A stretch of DNA of 64,000 nt, from the NCBI RefSeq assembly GCF_900104955.1, contig NZ_FNSI01000001.1:2886001-2950000 (forward strand), written 5' to 3'. Positions 51,931 through 59,279 of this stretch are shown piece by piece (position 1 is the first letter of the stretch; each line of letters opens with the position of its first letter). Below the pieces are notes generated by a model. That model did no database searches and was not told the origin of the DNA. It worked only from the letters and a program-made list of their open reading frames with translations. Both the position numbers and the translations under genes were made by a program. The DNA comes from Beijerinckia sp. 28-YEA-48 (GTDB taxonomy: Bacteria > Pseudomonadota > Alphaproteobacteria > Rhizobiales > Beijerinckiaceae).

Positions 51931-52389
51931 TTAGCCGCCGTAACGGTTGGAGACCTCGCGGACGATCTTTTGCCCCTCGTCCAGGTAGCGCTGGATGATG
52001 AGCTGCGCGTTGGGCGTGCAGGAGCGGTAGGTCTGCTCGTAACCACGAAAGCCACGGTTAAAGGCGCCGGCCAGGCGCTCCTTGCGGGCTTCCGTCAGGC
52101 CTTCGGCCTCGATCAACGCGGTCATTCGCCGGCGCCATTCAGCGCTGTCGTTGGCCCCGCAGAGATCGCGCAGAAAGGCGAGCGCGCCGAGAAGTTCGGA
52201 AAGGCGCAACAATTGCCGCTCATAGGGCGCGGCCGATGTGTCGGGCGCAGGCGCCGCGGGGGCTGGCGGCTTTTGCTGCGCGCGAGCGCCGGTTGCCAAC
52301 GGCCCGGCCTGAAACGAGGCCAGCACCAGAGCGAAGCTCAGGGCGACTGAAAGGAGGCGCGCCGATCTGTCCGTCACGGTCTTATCCAC
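51931..52389 (-). CDS. TIGR02301-family exported protein
   Basis: A 152-residue protein of the alphaproteobacterial TIGR02301 family of unknown function. A signal peptide (LLSVALSFALVLASFQAG...ARAQQ) is followed by a Pro/Ala linker. The helical domain contains LLRLSELLGALAFLRDLCGAND, WRRRMTALIEAEGLTEARKERLAGAFNRGFRGYEQTYRSCTPNAQ. Two conserved cysteines (in LCGAND and RSCTPNA) likely form a periplasmic disulfide. It is 15 bases downstream of the NUDIX gene, probably in the same transcript. Confidence 0.83.
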   Translation of the reverse strand: MDKTVTDRSARLLSVALSFALVLASFQAGPLATGARAQQKPPAPAAPAPDTSAAPYERQLLRLSELLGALAFLRDLCGANDSAEWRRRMTALIEAEGLTEARKERLAGAFNRGFRGYEQTYRSCTPNAQLIIQRYLDEGQKIVREVSNRYGG

Positions 52390-52404
52390 CCCGCCCTTTT
52401 CGTC

Positions 52405-52851
52405 TCACGCCGGCTTGTCGACGAGGGCGCGGGCGCTGACGAGCAGTTCCGTAAGCCCCTGCGTCAACGGGATCGAGGCATAATGCGCTTCGTCAGCCCA
52501 GATCACCTGGCCCAGCTCATCCCCCGCAGCGCCTTCTCCTGCGAGCCAACGCGCCGCGAAGGACGCGATGACATAATGGCGTTTGACGCGGCCATCATCG
52601 TCGCGGTTGATCACCTCACGCCAGCCATTGAAGGCGACGATCTCGGCGCGCACGCCGGTCTCTTCCTCGACCTCACGCAAGGCCGCCTGTTCGAGCGTCT
52701 CGCCGGTTTCGACGAGACCGCCTGGCAGACTGAATATTTTATCGAAAGGTGGAAGACGCCGGGCGCCAAGCAAAACCTTGCCGCCGCGCCAGACAGCGGC
52801 GCTCGCGGCGAGGATGGGACGGGGCGGATAATCGCGATTGTCAGTCATCAT
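52405..52851 (-). CDS. NUDIX hydrolase
   Basis: A 148-residue Nudix pyrophosphatase. The Nudix box GGLVETGETLEQAALREVEEETGV fits G-x5-E-x7-R-E-x2-E-E-x-G exactly, so it should be active on nucleoside diphosphate derivatives such as ADP-ribose or oxidised nucleotides. RPILAASAAVWRGGKVLLGARR is the usual first strand pair. Substrate is unknown. It is six bases downstream of pdxH on the same strand; an ATG one codon later is an equal start choice. Confidence 0.9.
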   Translation of the reverse strand: MMTDNRDYPPRPILAASAAVWRGGKVLLGARRLPPFDKIFSLPGGLVETGETLEQAALREVEEETGVRAEIVAFNGWREVINRDDDGRVKRHYVIASFAARWLAGEGAAGDELGQVIWADEAHYASIPLTQGLTELLVSARALVDKPA

Positions 52852-52857
52852 AAAACC

Positions 52858-53472
52858 TTACGGGAACAGCCGTTCCTTGCGCCAGTCGCCTTCCGGCTTG
52901 TCACGACGAAATGTGATGCGATCGTGCAGGCGGAAGGGCCGGTCGTGCCAGAACTCGATCTGTACGGGCTTGATGCGAAAGCCAATCCAGTAAGGCGGAC
53001 GCGGCACCTCGCCGACGCCGAATTTCAACGTATAGGCGGCGATCGCCTTCTCGAAAGCGAAGCGCGACTCGACCGGGCGTGACTGCTGGCTGGCCCAGGC
53101 GCCGATGCGCGCATCGCGCGGCCGCGAGGCGAAATAGGCATCCGATTCAGCGTCCGTCACCTGTTCGACCGGGCCACGCACGCGCACCTGTCGACGCAGG
53201 CTCTTCCAATGGAAATTGGCCGCGGCGTGCATGTTGGCGGCGAGCTCGCCGCCCTTGGCGCTTTCGCGATTGGTGTAGAAGACGAACCCGCGTTGGTCCC
53301 AGTCCTTCATCAACACCATGCGCACATCCGGCAGGCCATCGGGGTCGACCGTCGCCAGAGCCATGGCGGAAGGATCGTTGGGCTCGGATTTAATGGCCTC
53401 AGTGAACCAGTCGCCGAAAAGGGCGAATGGTTCGGCAACGTCGGTGAAGTCACCCGCTGTTAACTGGTTCAA
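52858..53472 (-). CDS. pdxH: Pyridoxamine 5'-phosphate oxidase
   Basis: FMN enzyme that oxidises pyridoxamine/pyridoxine 5'-phosphate to pyridoxal 5'-phosphate, 204 residues. Conserved stretches are [54 protein letters not shown], and the C-terminal [30 protein letters not shown] ... WRKERLFP. The frame opens with TTG, and no in-frame ATG occurs before the conserved core, so a TTG start is probable. The divergent lipoprotein gene could start on the same bases. Confidence 0.95.
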   Translation of the reverse strand: MNQLTAGDFTDVAEPFALFGDWFTEAIKSEPNDPSAMALATVDPDGLPDVRMVLMKDWDQRGFVFYTNRESAKGGELAANMHAAANFHWKSLRRQVRVRGPVEQVTDAESDAYFASRPRDARIGAWASQQSRPVESRFAFEKAIAAYTLKFGVGEVPRPPYWIGFRIKPVQIEFWHDRPFRLHDRITFRRDKPEGDWRKERLFP

Positions 53473-54023
53473 TGTTTAACTTTCCTGGCAAGTTTTTTGT
53501 AGTGGATTTTAGAGTGCGCGTTTTGCCCTTCTCAAGCTTTGATATAGGCGAAAACCGTCGATTTGTCGTCGCGGGCTTTCGTTCCATTACCCCGGCCGGT
53601 CTGTTGATCGGCCTCGCCATCAGTCTCGGCGGCTGCGCCACCGCGATTCCGCTCCCCTCTTTCATTGCCTCCAAGGAAGATCCCGACGTCACGGGCTCAA
53701 TCCGGCAGGTCTCATCCGTGTCGCCCTCGCCGCTGTCATCGGACCTCGACGCCGAGGATTGGCGCCGGGCCAAGGGCGCCATGAGCGTCGCGCTCGACCC
53801 CCAGGGCAACGGCATGCCCGTCTCCTGGGACAATCCAAAATCGGGCGCCAAAGGGGTTTTCCGCCCGGTCGGCGAGGCCAAGCCGGTGGATGACAAGATT
53901 TGCCGCTCCTTCGTCGCCGATCTGTCTGGCTCCCACCCGGAACAGTCCCTCCAGGGCACCGCCTGCCGCGACAAAGGCGGCGATTGGGCCCTGGGACCGG
54001 TCACCCCCTGGAAAAAGGCCTGA
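53472..54023 (+). CDS. RT0821/Lpp0805-type surface lipoprotein
   Basis: A lipoprotein with a 17-kDa-antigen-like domain. The lipobox LAISLGGC puts lipidation about 55 codons from the first ATG, too far for a usual signal peptide. A start nearer the hydrophobic segment (GTG at 53503 or 53515, or later) is therefore more likely, and the stated start is the outer limit. The mature part has [42 protein letters not shown] and [16 protein letters not shown], all typical of the family. It divides the promoter region with pdxH on the opposite strand. Confidence 0.75.
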   Translation: MFNFPGKFFVVDFRVRVLPFSSFDIGENRRFVVAGFRSITPAGLLIGLAISLGGCATAIPLPSFIASKEDPDVTGSIRQVSSVSPSPLSSDLDAEDWRRAKGAMSVALDPQGNGMPVSWDNPKSGAKGVFRPVGEAKPVDDKICRSFVADLSGSHPEQSLQGTACRDKGGDWALGPVTPWKKA

Positions 54024-54127
54024 TCGGGCTGAAACCGGGCACATATTTCCGTTCACCCTGCAGCGCAAAACCGTTCGCCTCAACGCCCCTCAATTGCTAA
54101 GAGAAGGCGCAAATTTGAGGATTTACC

Positions 54128-55276
54128 GTGACTGCGCCGTCCCAGGGTCAGACTGCCAAGGATCAAACCACCGAACGCGAGAGCGCGCTAATCGCCCGCC
54201 TCGTCACGGCGGGCTACGTCCGCGCCGAGCCATCCATCCTGCAACCCGCTTCGGTCTTTCTCGACCAGTCGGGCGAAGACATCCGTGGCCGTATCTATCT
54301 GACAACCGACGCGTCTGGCGCCGAATATTGCCTGCGGCCTGAATATACCATTCCGGTCTGCCGCGATTATCTGGCCTCGTCCATCGCCGGCAAACCGGCC
54401 GCCTTCTCCTATCTCGGCCCGGTGTTCCGCTACCGGCCGGCCGGCCCGGTCGAATTCAACCAGGCGGGCCTGGAAAGCTTCGGGCGCAGCGACCGCGAGG
54501 CGGCCGACGCTGAAATCTTCACAGTGGCGCTGGAAGCCGCACGCGCCGCCCATGCCGGGCCGCTGACGGTGCGCATCGGCGATACCGGGCTGTTCACCCG
54601 CCTGCTCGACATTCTCGACCTGCCGCCTGTGTGGCTGCGCCGCATCCGGCGCGGCCATGCCCGTGGCCAGACGCTCGACGCCCTGTTCGCCTTGCCGGAA
54701 AACGGCAATGGCGGCGATCATTCCGGCGTTCTTGCCGCGCTTGAGGGCACCGACAAGAAAGGCGCACGCGCGCTGGTCGAAGACCTGTTGTCGATCGCTG
54801 GCATTTCCTCAGTCAGCGGCCGCACCGCTGGCGAGATCGCCGAGCGTTTTCTCGAACAGGCCTCGCTCAAGGCCGGCAGCGCATTGGCAGCCGAGAAGCG
54901 CGTGGTCATCGAACGCTATCTCACCATCGCCGGCAATCCCGACGATGCGGCGCGACAGTTGCGCGCCCTGGCGGATGACACCAAGCTCGACCTGACGGCC
55001 GCGCTCGATGCGTTCGAAGCGCGGCTCGGCTTCATCGCCGCGCGCGGCTTCGATGTTGGCGATCTCCAATTCTCCGCCCGCTTCGGCCGCAATCTCGATT
55101 ATTACACCGGCTTCGTCTTCGAAGCGCAGGATCGCTCGCGCACCGACAACCGGCCGATCGTCGGTGGCGGGCGCTATGATGGACTTTTGAAGACCCTCGG
55201 CGCCAGCGCCGACATTCCGGCAGTGGGCGCCGCCATCTGGTGCGACAGGCTCGATGTTGTGGGAGCCAGCGCATGA
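54128..55276 (+). CDS. hisZ: ATP phosphoribosyltransferase regulatory subunit
   Basis: HisRS-like protein of 382 residues without aminoacylation activity, required with HisG for the first step of histidine synthesis. [26 protein letters not shown] and [27 protein letters not shown] are the class II synthetase-like motifs 1-2. [18 protein letters not shown] and [16 protein letters not shown] are HisRS/HisZ-like C-terminal motifs. The anticodon-binding domain of HisRS is absent. A GTG start follows GAGGA. It overlaps hisG by four bases. Confidence 0.93.
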   Translation: MTAPSQGQTAKDQTTERESALIARLVTAGYVRAEPSILQPASVFLDQSGEDIRGRIYLTTDASGAEYCLRPEYTIPVCRDYLASSIAGKPAAFSYLGPVFRYRPAGPVEFNQAGLESFGRSDREAADAEIFTVALEAARAAHAGPLTVRIGDTGLFTRLLDILDLPPVWLRRIRRGHARGQTLDALFALPENGNGGDHSGVLAALEGTDKKGARALVEDLLSIAGISSVSGRTAGEIAERFLEQASLKAGSALAAEKRVVIERYLTIAGNPDDAARQLRALADDTKLDLTAALDAFEARLGFIAARGFDVGDLQFSARFGRNLDYYTGFVFEAQDRSRTDNRPIVGGGRYDGLLKTLGASADIPAVGAAIWCDRLDVVGASA

Positions 55277-56238
55277 GCAATCTCGTCATCGCCGTGCCAT
55301 CGAAAGGCCGGCTGCAAGAGAACACCGCGAAATTCTTCGGCCGTGCCGGGCTGACCTTGGTGCAGGGCCGTGGCGCGCGCGACTATCGCGGCATGATCGC
55401 GGAAGTGAGCGGCGTCGAAATCGCTTTTCTCTCGGCCTCCGAGATCGTCTCGCAACTGGCCTCCGGCAATGTCCACATGGGTGTCACCGGCGAAGATCTG
55501 GTGCGTGAGACGATCGCCGATGCGGACGCACGCATGGAACTGCTGCAGCCGCTCGGCTTCGGCCATGCCAATGTGGTCGTCGCCGTGCCGCAGGCTTGGA
55601 TCGACGTGAAAACCATGGCCGATCTCGACGATGTCGCCGCCAATTATCGGGCGCGGCGCGGCGAGCGCATGCGCGTGGCGACGAAATATATTCATCTGAC
55701 GCAGCGCTATTTCGCGCAGACCGGCGTCACCGATTATCGCATCGTCGAATCGCTTGGCGCGACTGAAGGCGCACCGGCGGCTGGACAGGCAGAACTGATC
55801 GTCGACATCACGACGACAGGCGCGACGCTACGCGCCAATGCGCTCAAAGTGCTCGATGATGGCGTGATGCTCGAGTCACAAGCCAATCTCGTCGCTTCCG
55901 TGAAAGCCGATTGGAACGAGGCGACCAAACAAGCCGCCAAAAGCATTCTCGGCCGCATCTTCGCCGAGGAAGAGGCGCGGACATCGCGCGAAGTGCGGGC
56001 ACGCCTGCCCGACAGCGCCGCCGCTTATGCGCAGCAGGCTGAAAGCCTGTTCCAGGCGCGCGCCATCTTCGGCAGCGCATCGGACATCGTCTCGCTGATC
56101 TGTCCGGTGGAGCGCACGCCAGCCCTGGCCGATTGGTTGATCGCGCAAGGGGCACAGCATGTCACCGTCGGCTCGCTTGATTATGTGTTCAGCGCCGTCA
56201 ATCCTCTCTACGAAAAACTCGCCCGACGAATCGGCTGA
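55273..56238 (+). CDS. hisG: ATP phosphoribosyltransferase
   Basis: Enzyme condensing ATP and PRPP, the first committed step of histidine synthesis. At 321 residues it is longer than the ~210-230-residue HisG that usually depends on HisZ, yet hisZ lies directly upstream with an ATGA overlap. [24 protein letters not shown], the PRPP loop [24 protein letters not shown] and [14 protein letters not shown] are diagnostic. The C-terminal ~90 residues may be a regulatory extension. A start at 55240 in the same frame is rejected because it lies in hisZ and lacks a conserved N-terminus. Confidence 0.94.
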   Translation: MSNLVIAVPSKGRLQENTAKFFGRAGLTLVQGRGARDYRGMIAEVSGVEIAFLSASEIVSQLASGNVHMGVTGEDLVRETIADADARMELLQPLGFGHANVVVAVPQAWIDVKTMADLDDVAANYRARRGERMRVATKYIHLTQRYFAQTGVTDYRIVESLGATEGAPAAGQAELIVDITTTGATLRANALKVLDDGVMLESQANLVASVKADWNEATKQAAKSILGRIFAEEEARTSREVRARLPDSAAAYAQQAESLFQARAIFGSASDIVSLICPVERTPALADWLIAQGAQHVTVGSLDYVFSAVNPLYEKLARRIG

Positions 56239-56312
56239 AAGATAACGGCTGGCTCGCCATAATCTCGACGCGACGACCCCACACGGTGCGGCGCTTCCAC
56301 GGGGTATGATTC

Positions 56313-57398
56313 ATGAGCCTGTCTCGCCGCCATTTCCTTGCCGCTACGTCCGCGTTGGCCGCGCCTTATGTAACGCGCGCCAGCGCCGCTGCCGATGATG
56401 CGATGATCGGCCAGATGCTGATCCTCGGCTTCTCCGGCACTGCGAGCGATGCGGGCGGCGCGCAAGGGCTGGCACGGCAGATCGCGGCAGGCCAGGCGGG
56501 CGGTGTCTGTTTCCTTGGCCACAACACCCGCTCGCGCCAAGGGATCGAGAGCCTGACGCGCTTGTTCGGTGGAGCCGGCCGGCAATTCAAACCGCTCATC
56601 GCCGTCGATCAGGAAGGCGGCGCGGTGCAACGGCTCGGCGCCAAGAGCGGCTATAATGCCGTGCAACCGGCGCAAGCCATCGCGGCGCGCGGGGAACCGA
56701 CCAATGCCGAACGCGTTTACGCGGCCATGGCGCGCGAGTTGAAATCCGCCGGCTTCAATCTCAATCTCGCGCCGGTGGTTGATCTGGGCTTCGAACCGCG
56801 CAATCCGATCATCGCCAAATGGGGCCGCGCCTTCGGCCAGGATGGCGCGACCGTCGCCAAATATGCGTCTGCCTTCGTCGAAGGCCATCGCAGCGCCGGC
56901 GTGCTGACAGCGCTGAAACATTTTCCCGGCCATGGCTCGACGCTGGGCGATAGCCACGAGAAGCCCGTCGACCTCACAGCGACATGGAAACCGGAAGAAC
57001 TCGAACCGTACCGGCGGATGGCGCGCAGCGGTGATATCGATATCGTCATGAGCGGCCATCTCTCCCATGCGCGCCTCACCGGCGGCGAACCGGCGACCCT
57101 GTCGCGCGCGGCCATCGAAGGCGTGCTGCGCCGTGACATCGGCTATCAAGGCGTCGCCATGACGGACGATCTCGACATGGCGGCGATCCGCTCGTCCTAC
57201 ACGCTAAGCGAAGCGGTGATCCGCGCCATCTCCGCTGGCAACGATCTGTTGCTCTTGTCGAACTCGCGCACGCCCGATCCCAATCTGCCGGCGGCGCTCA
57301 TCGCCTCGGTGAAGGAGGCGGTCGCCACCGGCCGCATTCCAGCCGGCCGGATCGAAGCTTCGGCGGCACGGATCGGTAGCCTCAAGCAGAGCGTCTAG
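56313..57398 (+). CDS. Tat-exported GH3 beta-N-acetylhexosaminidase
   Basis: Glycoside hydrolase family 3 enzyme of 361 residues related to NagZ, which releases N-acetylglucosamine from muropeptides. The N-terminal SRRHFLAATSALAAP is a twin-arginine signal (S-R-R-x-F-L), so unlike cytoplasmic NagZ this one should be exported folded. Catalytic elements are AVDQEGGAVQRL, the His-Asp dyad region KHFPGHGSTLGDSH and the nucleophile Asp in GVAMTDDLDMAAI. It may act in cell-wall turnover or on external chitin-like glycans. The GNAT gene starts five bases downstream. Confidence 0.87.
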   Translation: MSLSRRHFLAATSALAAPYVTRASAAADDAMIGQMLILGFSGTASDAGGAQGLARQIAAGQAGGVCFLGHNTRSRQGIESLTRLFGGAGRQFKPLIAVDQEGGAVQRLGAKSGYNAVQPAQAIAARGEPTNAERVYAAMARELKSAGFNLNLAPVVDLGFEPRNPIIAKWGRAFGQDGATVAKYASAFVEGHRSAGVLTALKHFPGHGSTLGDSHEKPVDLTATWKPEELEPYRRMARSGDIDIVMSGHLSHARLTGGEPATLSRAAIEGVLRRDIGYQGVAMTDDLDMAAIRSSYTLSEAVIRAISAGNDLLLLSNSRTPDPNLPAALIASVKEAVATGRIPAGRIEASAARIGSLKQSV

Positions 57399-57402
57399 CA
57401 TC

Positions 57403-57912
57403 GTGTCAGCCTATGAGTTCGCCCTCGCGGGCCAGGCGGATATCGAGGCCATTGCCACGCTTCTACAGGCCAATGAACCCTCGCGCGGCGGTTCGCTGAC
57501 CGGCGAATTTCCGCGTGAGAAAGTCGAACACATGGTCCTCCAGGGGCCCACGATCGTGGCACGGCACGAAGGCCACGTTGTTGGCGTGCTGTTCAGCGCC
57601 GCGAAAGATCTCAATCGTGATATCGCTGTGATCAGGGCCATGTTCGCAGCGTGGCCCGGCGCCCCGGACGCCTATCAATACGGACCCGTCTGCATCGCCG
57701 CGTCAGAACGCGGCAAGGGCCTAATGCCCCTGCTCTATCAGGCGCTTCAGAAACTTCATCCTGGGCGGGAAGCCGTGCTCTTTATTCGCGCTGACAACGC
57801 AGCGTCGATACGCGCCCATGAACGGCTGGGCATGCGCAAGATGACATCGTTTCTTCTCGATGATGTTGAATACGGCGTCTTCAGCGATCGCCCCGCCGCG
57901 CCACCTAGCTAG
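57403..57912 (+). CDS. GNAT-family N-acetyltransferase
   Basis: A 169-residue acetyltransferase of the GNAT superfamily. EFALAGQADIEAIATLLQANEP is the first GNAT element, GPTIVARHEGHVVGVLFSA the central strands, and GPVCIAASERGKGLMPLLYQALQKL the acetyl-CoA binding loop (R-G-K-G). RADNAASIRAHERLGMRKMTSFLLDD is the C-terminal segment. Substrate is unknown. A GTG start lies five bases after the hexosaminidase stop, implying co-translation and possibly amino-sugar or peptide acetylation (inference). Confidence 0.83.
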   Translation: MSAYEFALAGQADIEAIATLLQANEPSRGGSLTGEFPREKVEHMVLQGPTIVARHEGHVVGVLFSAAKDLNRDIAVIRAMFAAWPGAPDAYQYGPVCIAASERGKGLMPLLYQALQKLHPGREAVLFIRADNAASIRAHERLGMRKMTSFLLDDVEYGVFSDRPAAPPS

Positions 57913-57919
57913 CGCGCAA

Positions 57920-57952
57920 GCAAAAGGCGGAACCGCATCGCGGTCCCGCCTT
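57920..57952 (-). terminator. bfr terminator
   Basis: Stem AAGGCGG-A-ACCGC / GCGGT-C-CCGCCTT with a short loop, followed on the minus strand by TTTTGCTTG. It lies between the convergent GNAT and bfr genes and ends the bfd-bfr transcript. Confidence 0.82.
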
Positions 57953-57974
57953 GTAAATTGGCGCTGTCGAAATC

Positions 57975-58454
57975 TTACGAGTCGAGGCTGCCGATGTGCT
58001 TCTGGCTGTACAGCTGGATGCCGACCTGGCGGATCAGCTCCTGCTGGGTTTCGAGGAAGTCGATATGCTCTTCCTCGTTCGACGCCAGTTCCTCGAACAG
58101 CAACTTGCTGACGCGATCGTTGATTGAGGCGCAATAAGCGGCGGCTTCCAGATACAGGGCCCGGGCGCTCATTTCCGAGGCCAGGTCGGAGGAAATGATT
58201 TCCTCAACCGTCTGCCCGATCTTTAGCGGATCGAGCGTCTGCATGTTGGGGAAGCCTTCGAGGAACAGGATGCGGTCGGTGAACTTGTCCGCATGACCCA
58301 TTTCTTCAATCGATTCCTCGCGCCATTTCTTGGCGAGATCGTTGAAGCCCCAGTTCTTGAGCATGCGGTAATGCAGCCAATACTGGTTGATGGCAGTCAG
58401 CTCGCTGCGCAGCCCCTTGTTCAAATATTCGATGACTTTGCGGTCGCCCTGCAT
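57975..58454 (-). CDS. bfr: Bacterioferritin
   Basis: Heme-containing ferritin of 159 residues that oxidises and stores iron in a 24-mer. Ferroxidase residues are Glu18, Glu51, His54, and later Glu94/Glu127/His130-type positions; the heme-ligand Met52 is present in EEMGHADKF. The four-helix sequence (KVIEYLNKGLRSELTAINQYWLHYRML; ELASNEEEHIDFLETQQELI) is unmistakable. It follows bfd by 48 bases in one transcript, under a probable Irr box. Confidence 0.96.
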   Translation of the reverse strand: MQGDRKVIEYLNKGLRSELTAINQYWLHYRMLKNWGFNDLAKKWREESIEEMGHADKFTDRILFLEGFPNMQTLDPLKIGQTVEEIISSDLASEMSARALYLEAAAYCASINDRVSKLLFEELASNEEEHIDFLETQQELIRQVGIQLYSQKHIGSLDS

Positions 58455-58502
58455 GCTCGATCCCCATGGACGGATTCTTGGAAGAATCGGTCCGCCGGTG
58501 GA

Positions 58503-58733
58503 TCAGAGCGCGAGCAACTCGGCCTCCACCTCAACCGGCTTACCGTTGAGCGCAGGGATACGGCCTTCCTGTTCAACGATCAACGATTGAATGGTGATGG
58601 CACAGCGTCCACACTGTGGAGAACAGCCAAGACAATCATAAACTTGTTTCGCGCAACGAATGCCCTTCGCCCGGTCGCAGAGCACACCGCGGACGTCTTT
58701 GTCTGAGAATACGTTGCACGAACAGACGATCAT
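58503..58733 (-). CDS. bfd: Bacterioferritin-associated ferredoxin
   Basis: A small [2Fe-2S] protein (76 residues) that reduces ferric iron in bacterioferritin to release it. The cluster ligands Cys4 and Cys6 (VCSCN) and Cys41, Cys44 (QCGRC) match the Bfd pattern; Cys34 and Cys37 are extra. The C-terminal ~25 residues extend past the E. coli-type Bfd fold. It is first in the bfd-bfr operon and lies just downstream of an Irr-type box. Confidence 0.92.
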   Translation of the reverse strand: MIVCSCNVFSDKDVRGVLCDRAKGIRCAKQVYDCLGCSPQCGRCAITIQSLIVEQEGRIPALNGKPVEVEAELLAL

Positions 58734-58749
58734 CTTTTTGGCCGCCCAG

Positions 58750-58766
58750 TTTAGAATTGTTATAAA
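58750..58766 (-). promoter_or_regulatory. Irr iron-control element (ICE-like) upstream of bfd-bfr
   Basis: TTTAGAATTGTTATAAA (58750-58766) matches the published ICE pattern TTTAGAA-N3-TTCTAAA with one changed base. It lies 17 bases before the bfd ATG on the minus strand, over the likely promoter. In rhizobia Irr represses iron-storage genes under low iron through such boxes, so bfd-bfr is probably Irr-controlled. Confidence 0.75.
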
Positions 58767-59279
58767 TTCGCTTTATTAACAGCAGGTTATATCTCTCTGC
58801 CTTCAGGCGTAACAGATGGGGATTTGTCACGTCAATGTCAATTTTTCGCTCCGACGGCCACAAATAGGGTCCTATGCACAGCGACAGGCGTGACGCGCTC
58901 ACAACTCAATTGTGAACGATTATTACAGAGGATCACTTTTTATAACGATTCAAAATTGGGAGTATTTGCGAAGCATTCTCAGGCACCGAATCCAACGGAA
59001 AATCGCTATTTTGGCCTGTCTCGACAGCCAAACCACGGATTCCCGACTCCCAGCACCTGCATCCGTTCTATATGGCGGCGGCCCTGGCGGCCGAAATCGG
59101 ACAGCAACCGTGGCGCTCTTTGAGACAGCGCGCCAATGCGGGGCATGAAAAATCCGAGAATCGCCTGATCATAACGGGGCCGAATTCTCCAATTCCCCAT
59201 AGCGTCATGGCTTAGACAGAGGCCTAGCAGGCAGGCGGCCGCACCTTTCAGCCGCCAGCCAAGCCCTTAGACGCCCGCG
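58767..59279. other. Unexplained ~510-bp region without a supported gene
   Basis: Small open frames exist on both strands, but none has a clear start, a family match or secondary structure that makes sense. No tRNA-like arms, no T-loop GGTTCGAATCC-type string and no long inverted repeat were found. It carries the upstream side of the bfd promoter and the downstream side of the ABC transporter gene, and may include an untranslated or decayed element. Confidence 0.4.

Noticed and set aside
58900-59200. A tRNA gene in the gap before the ABC transporter
   Set aside because: No acceptor/T-loop pattern on either strand could be found.
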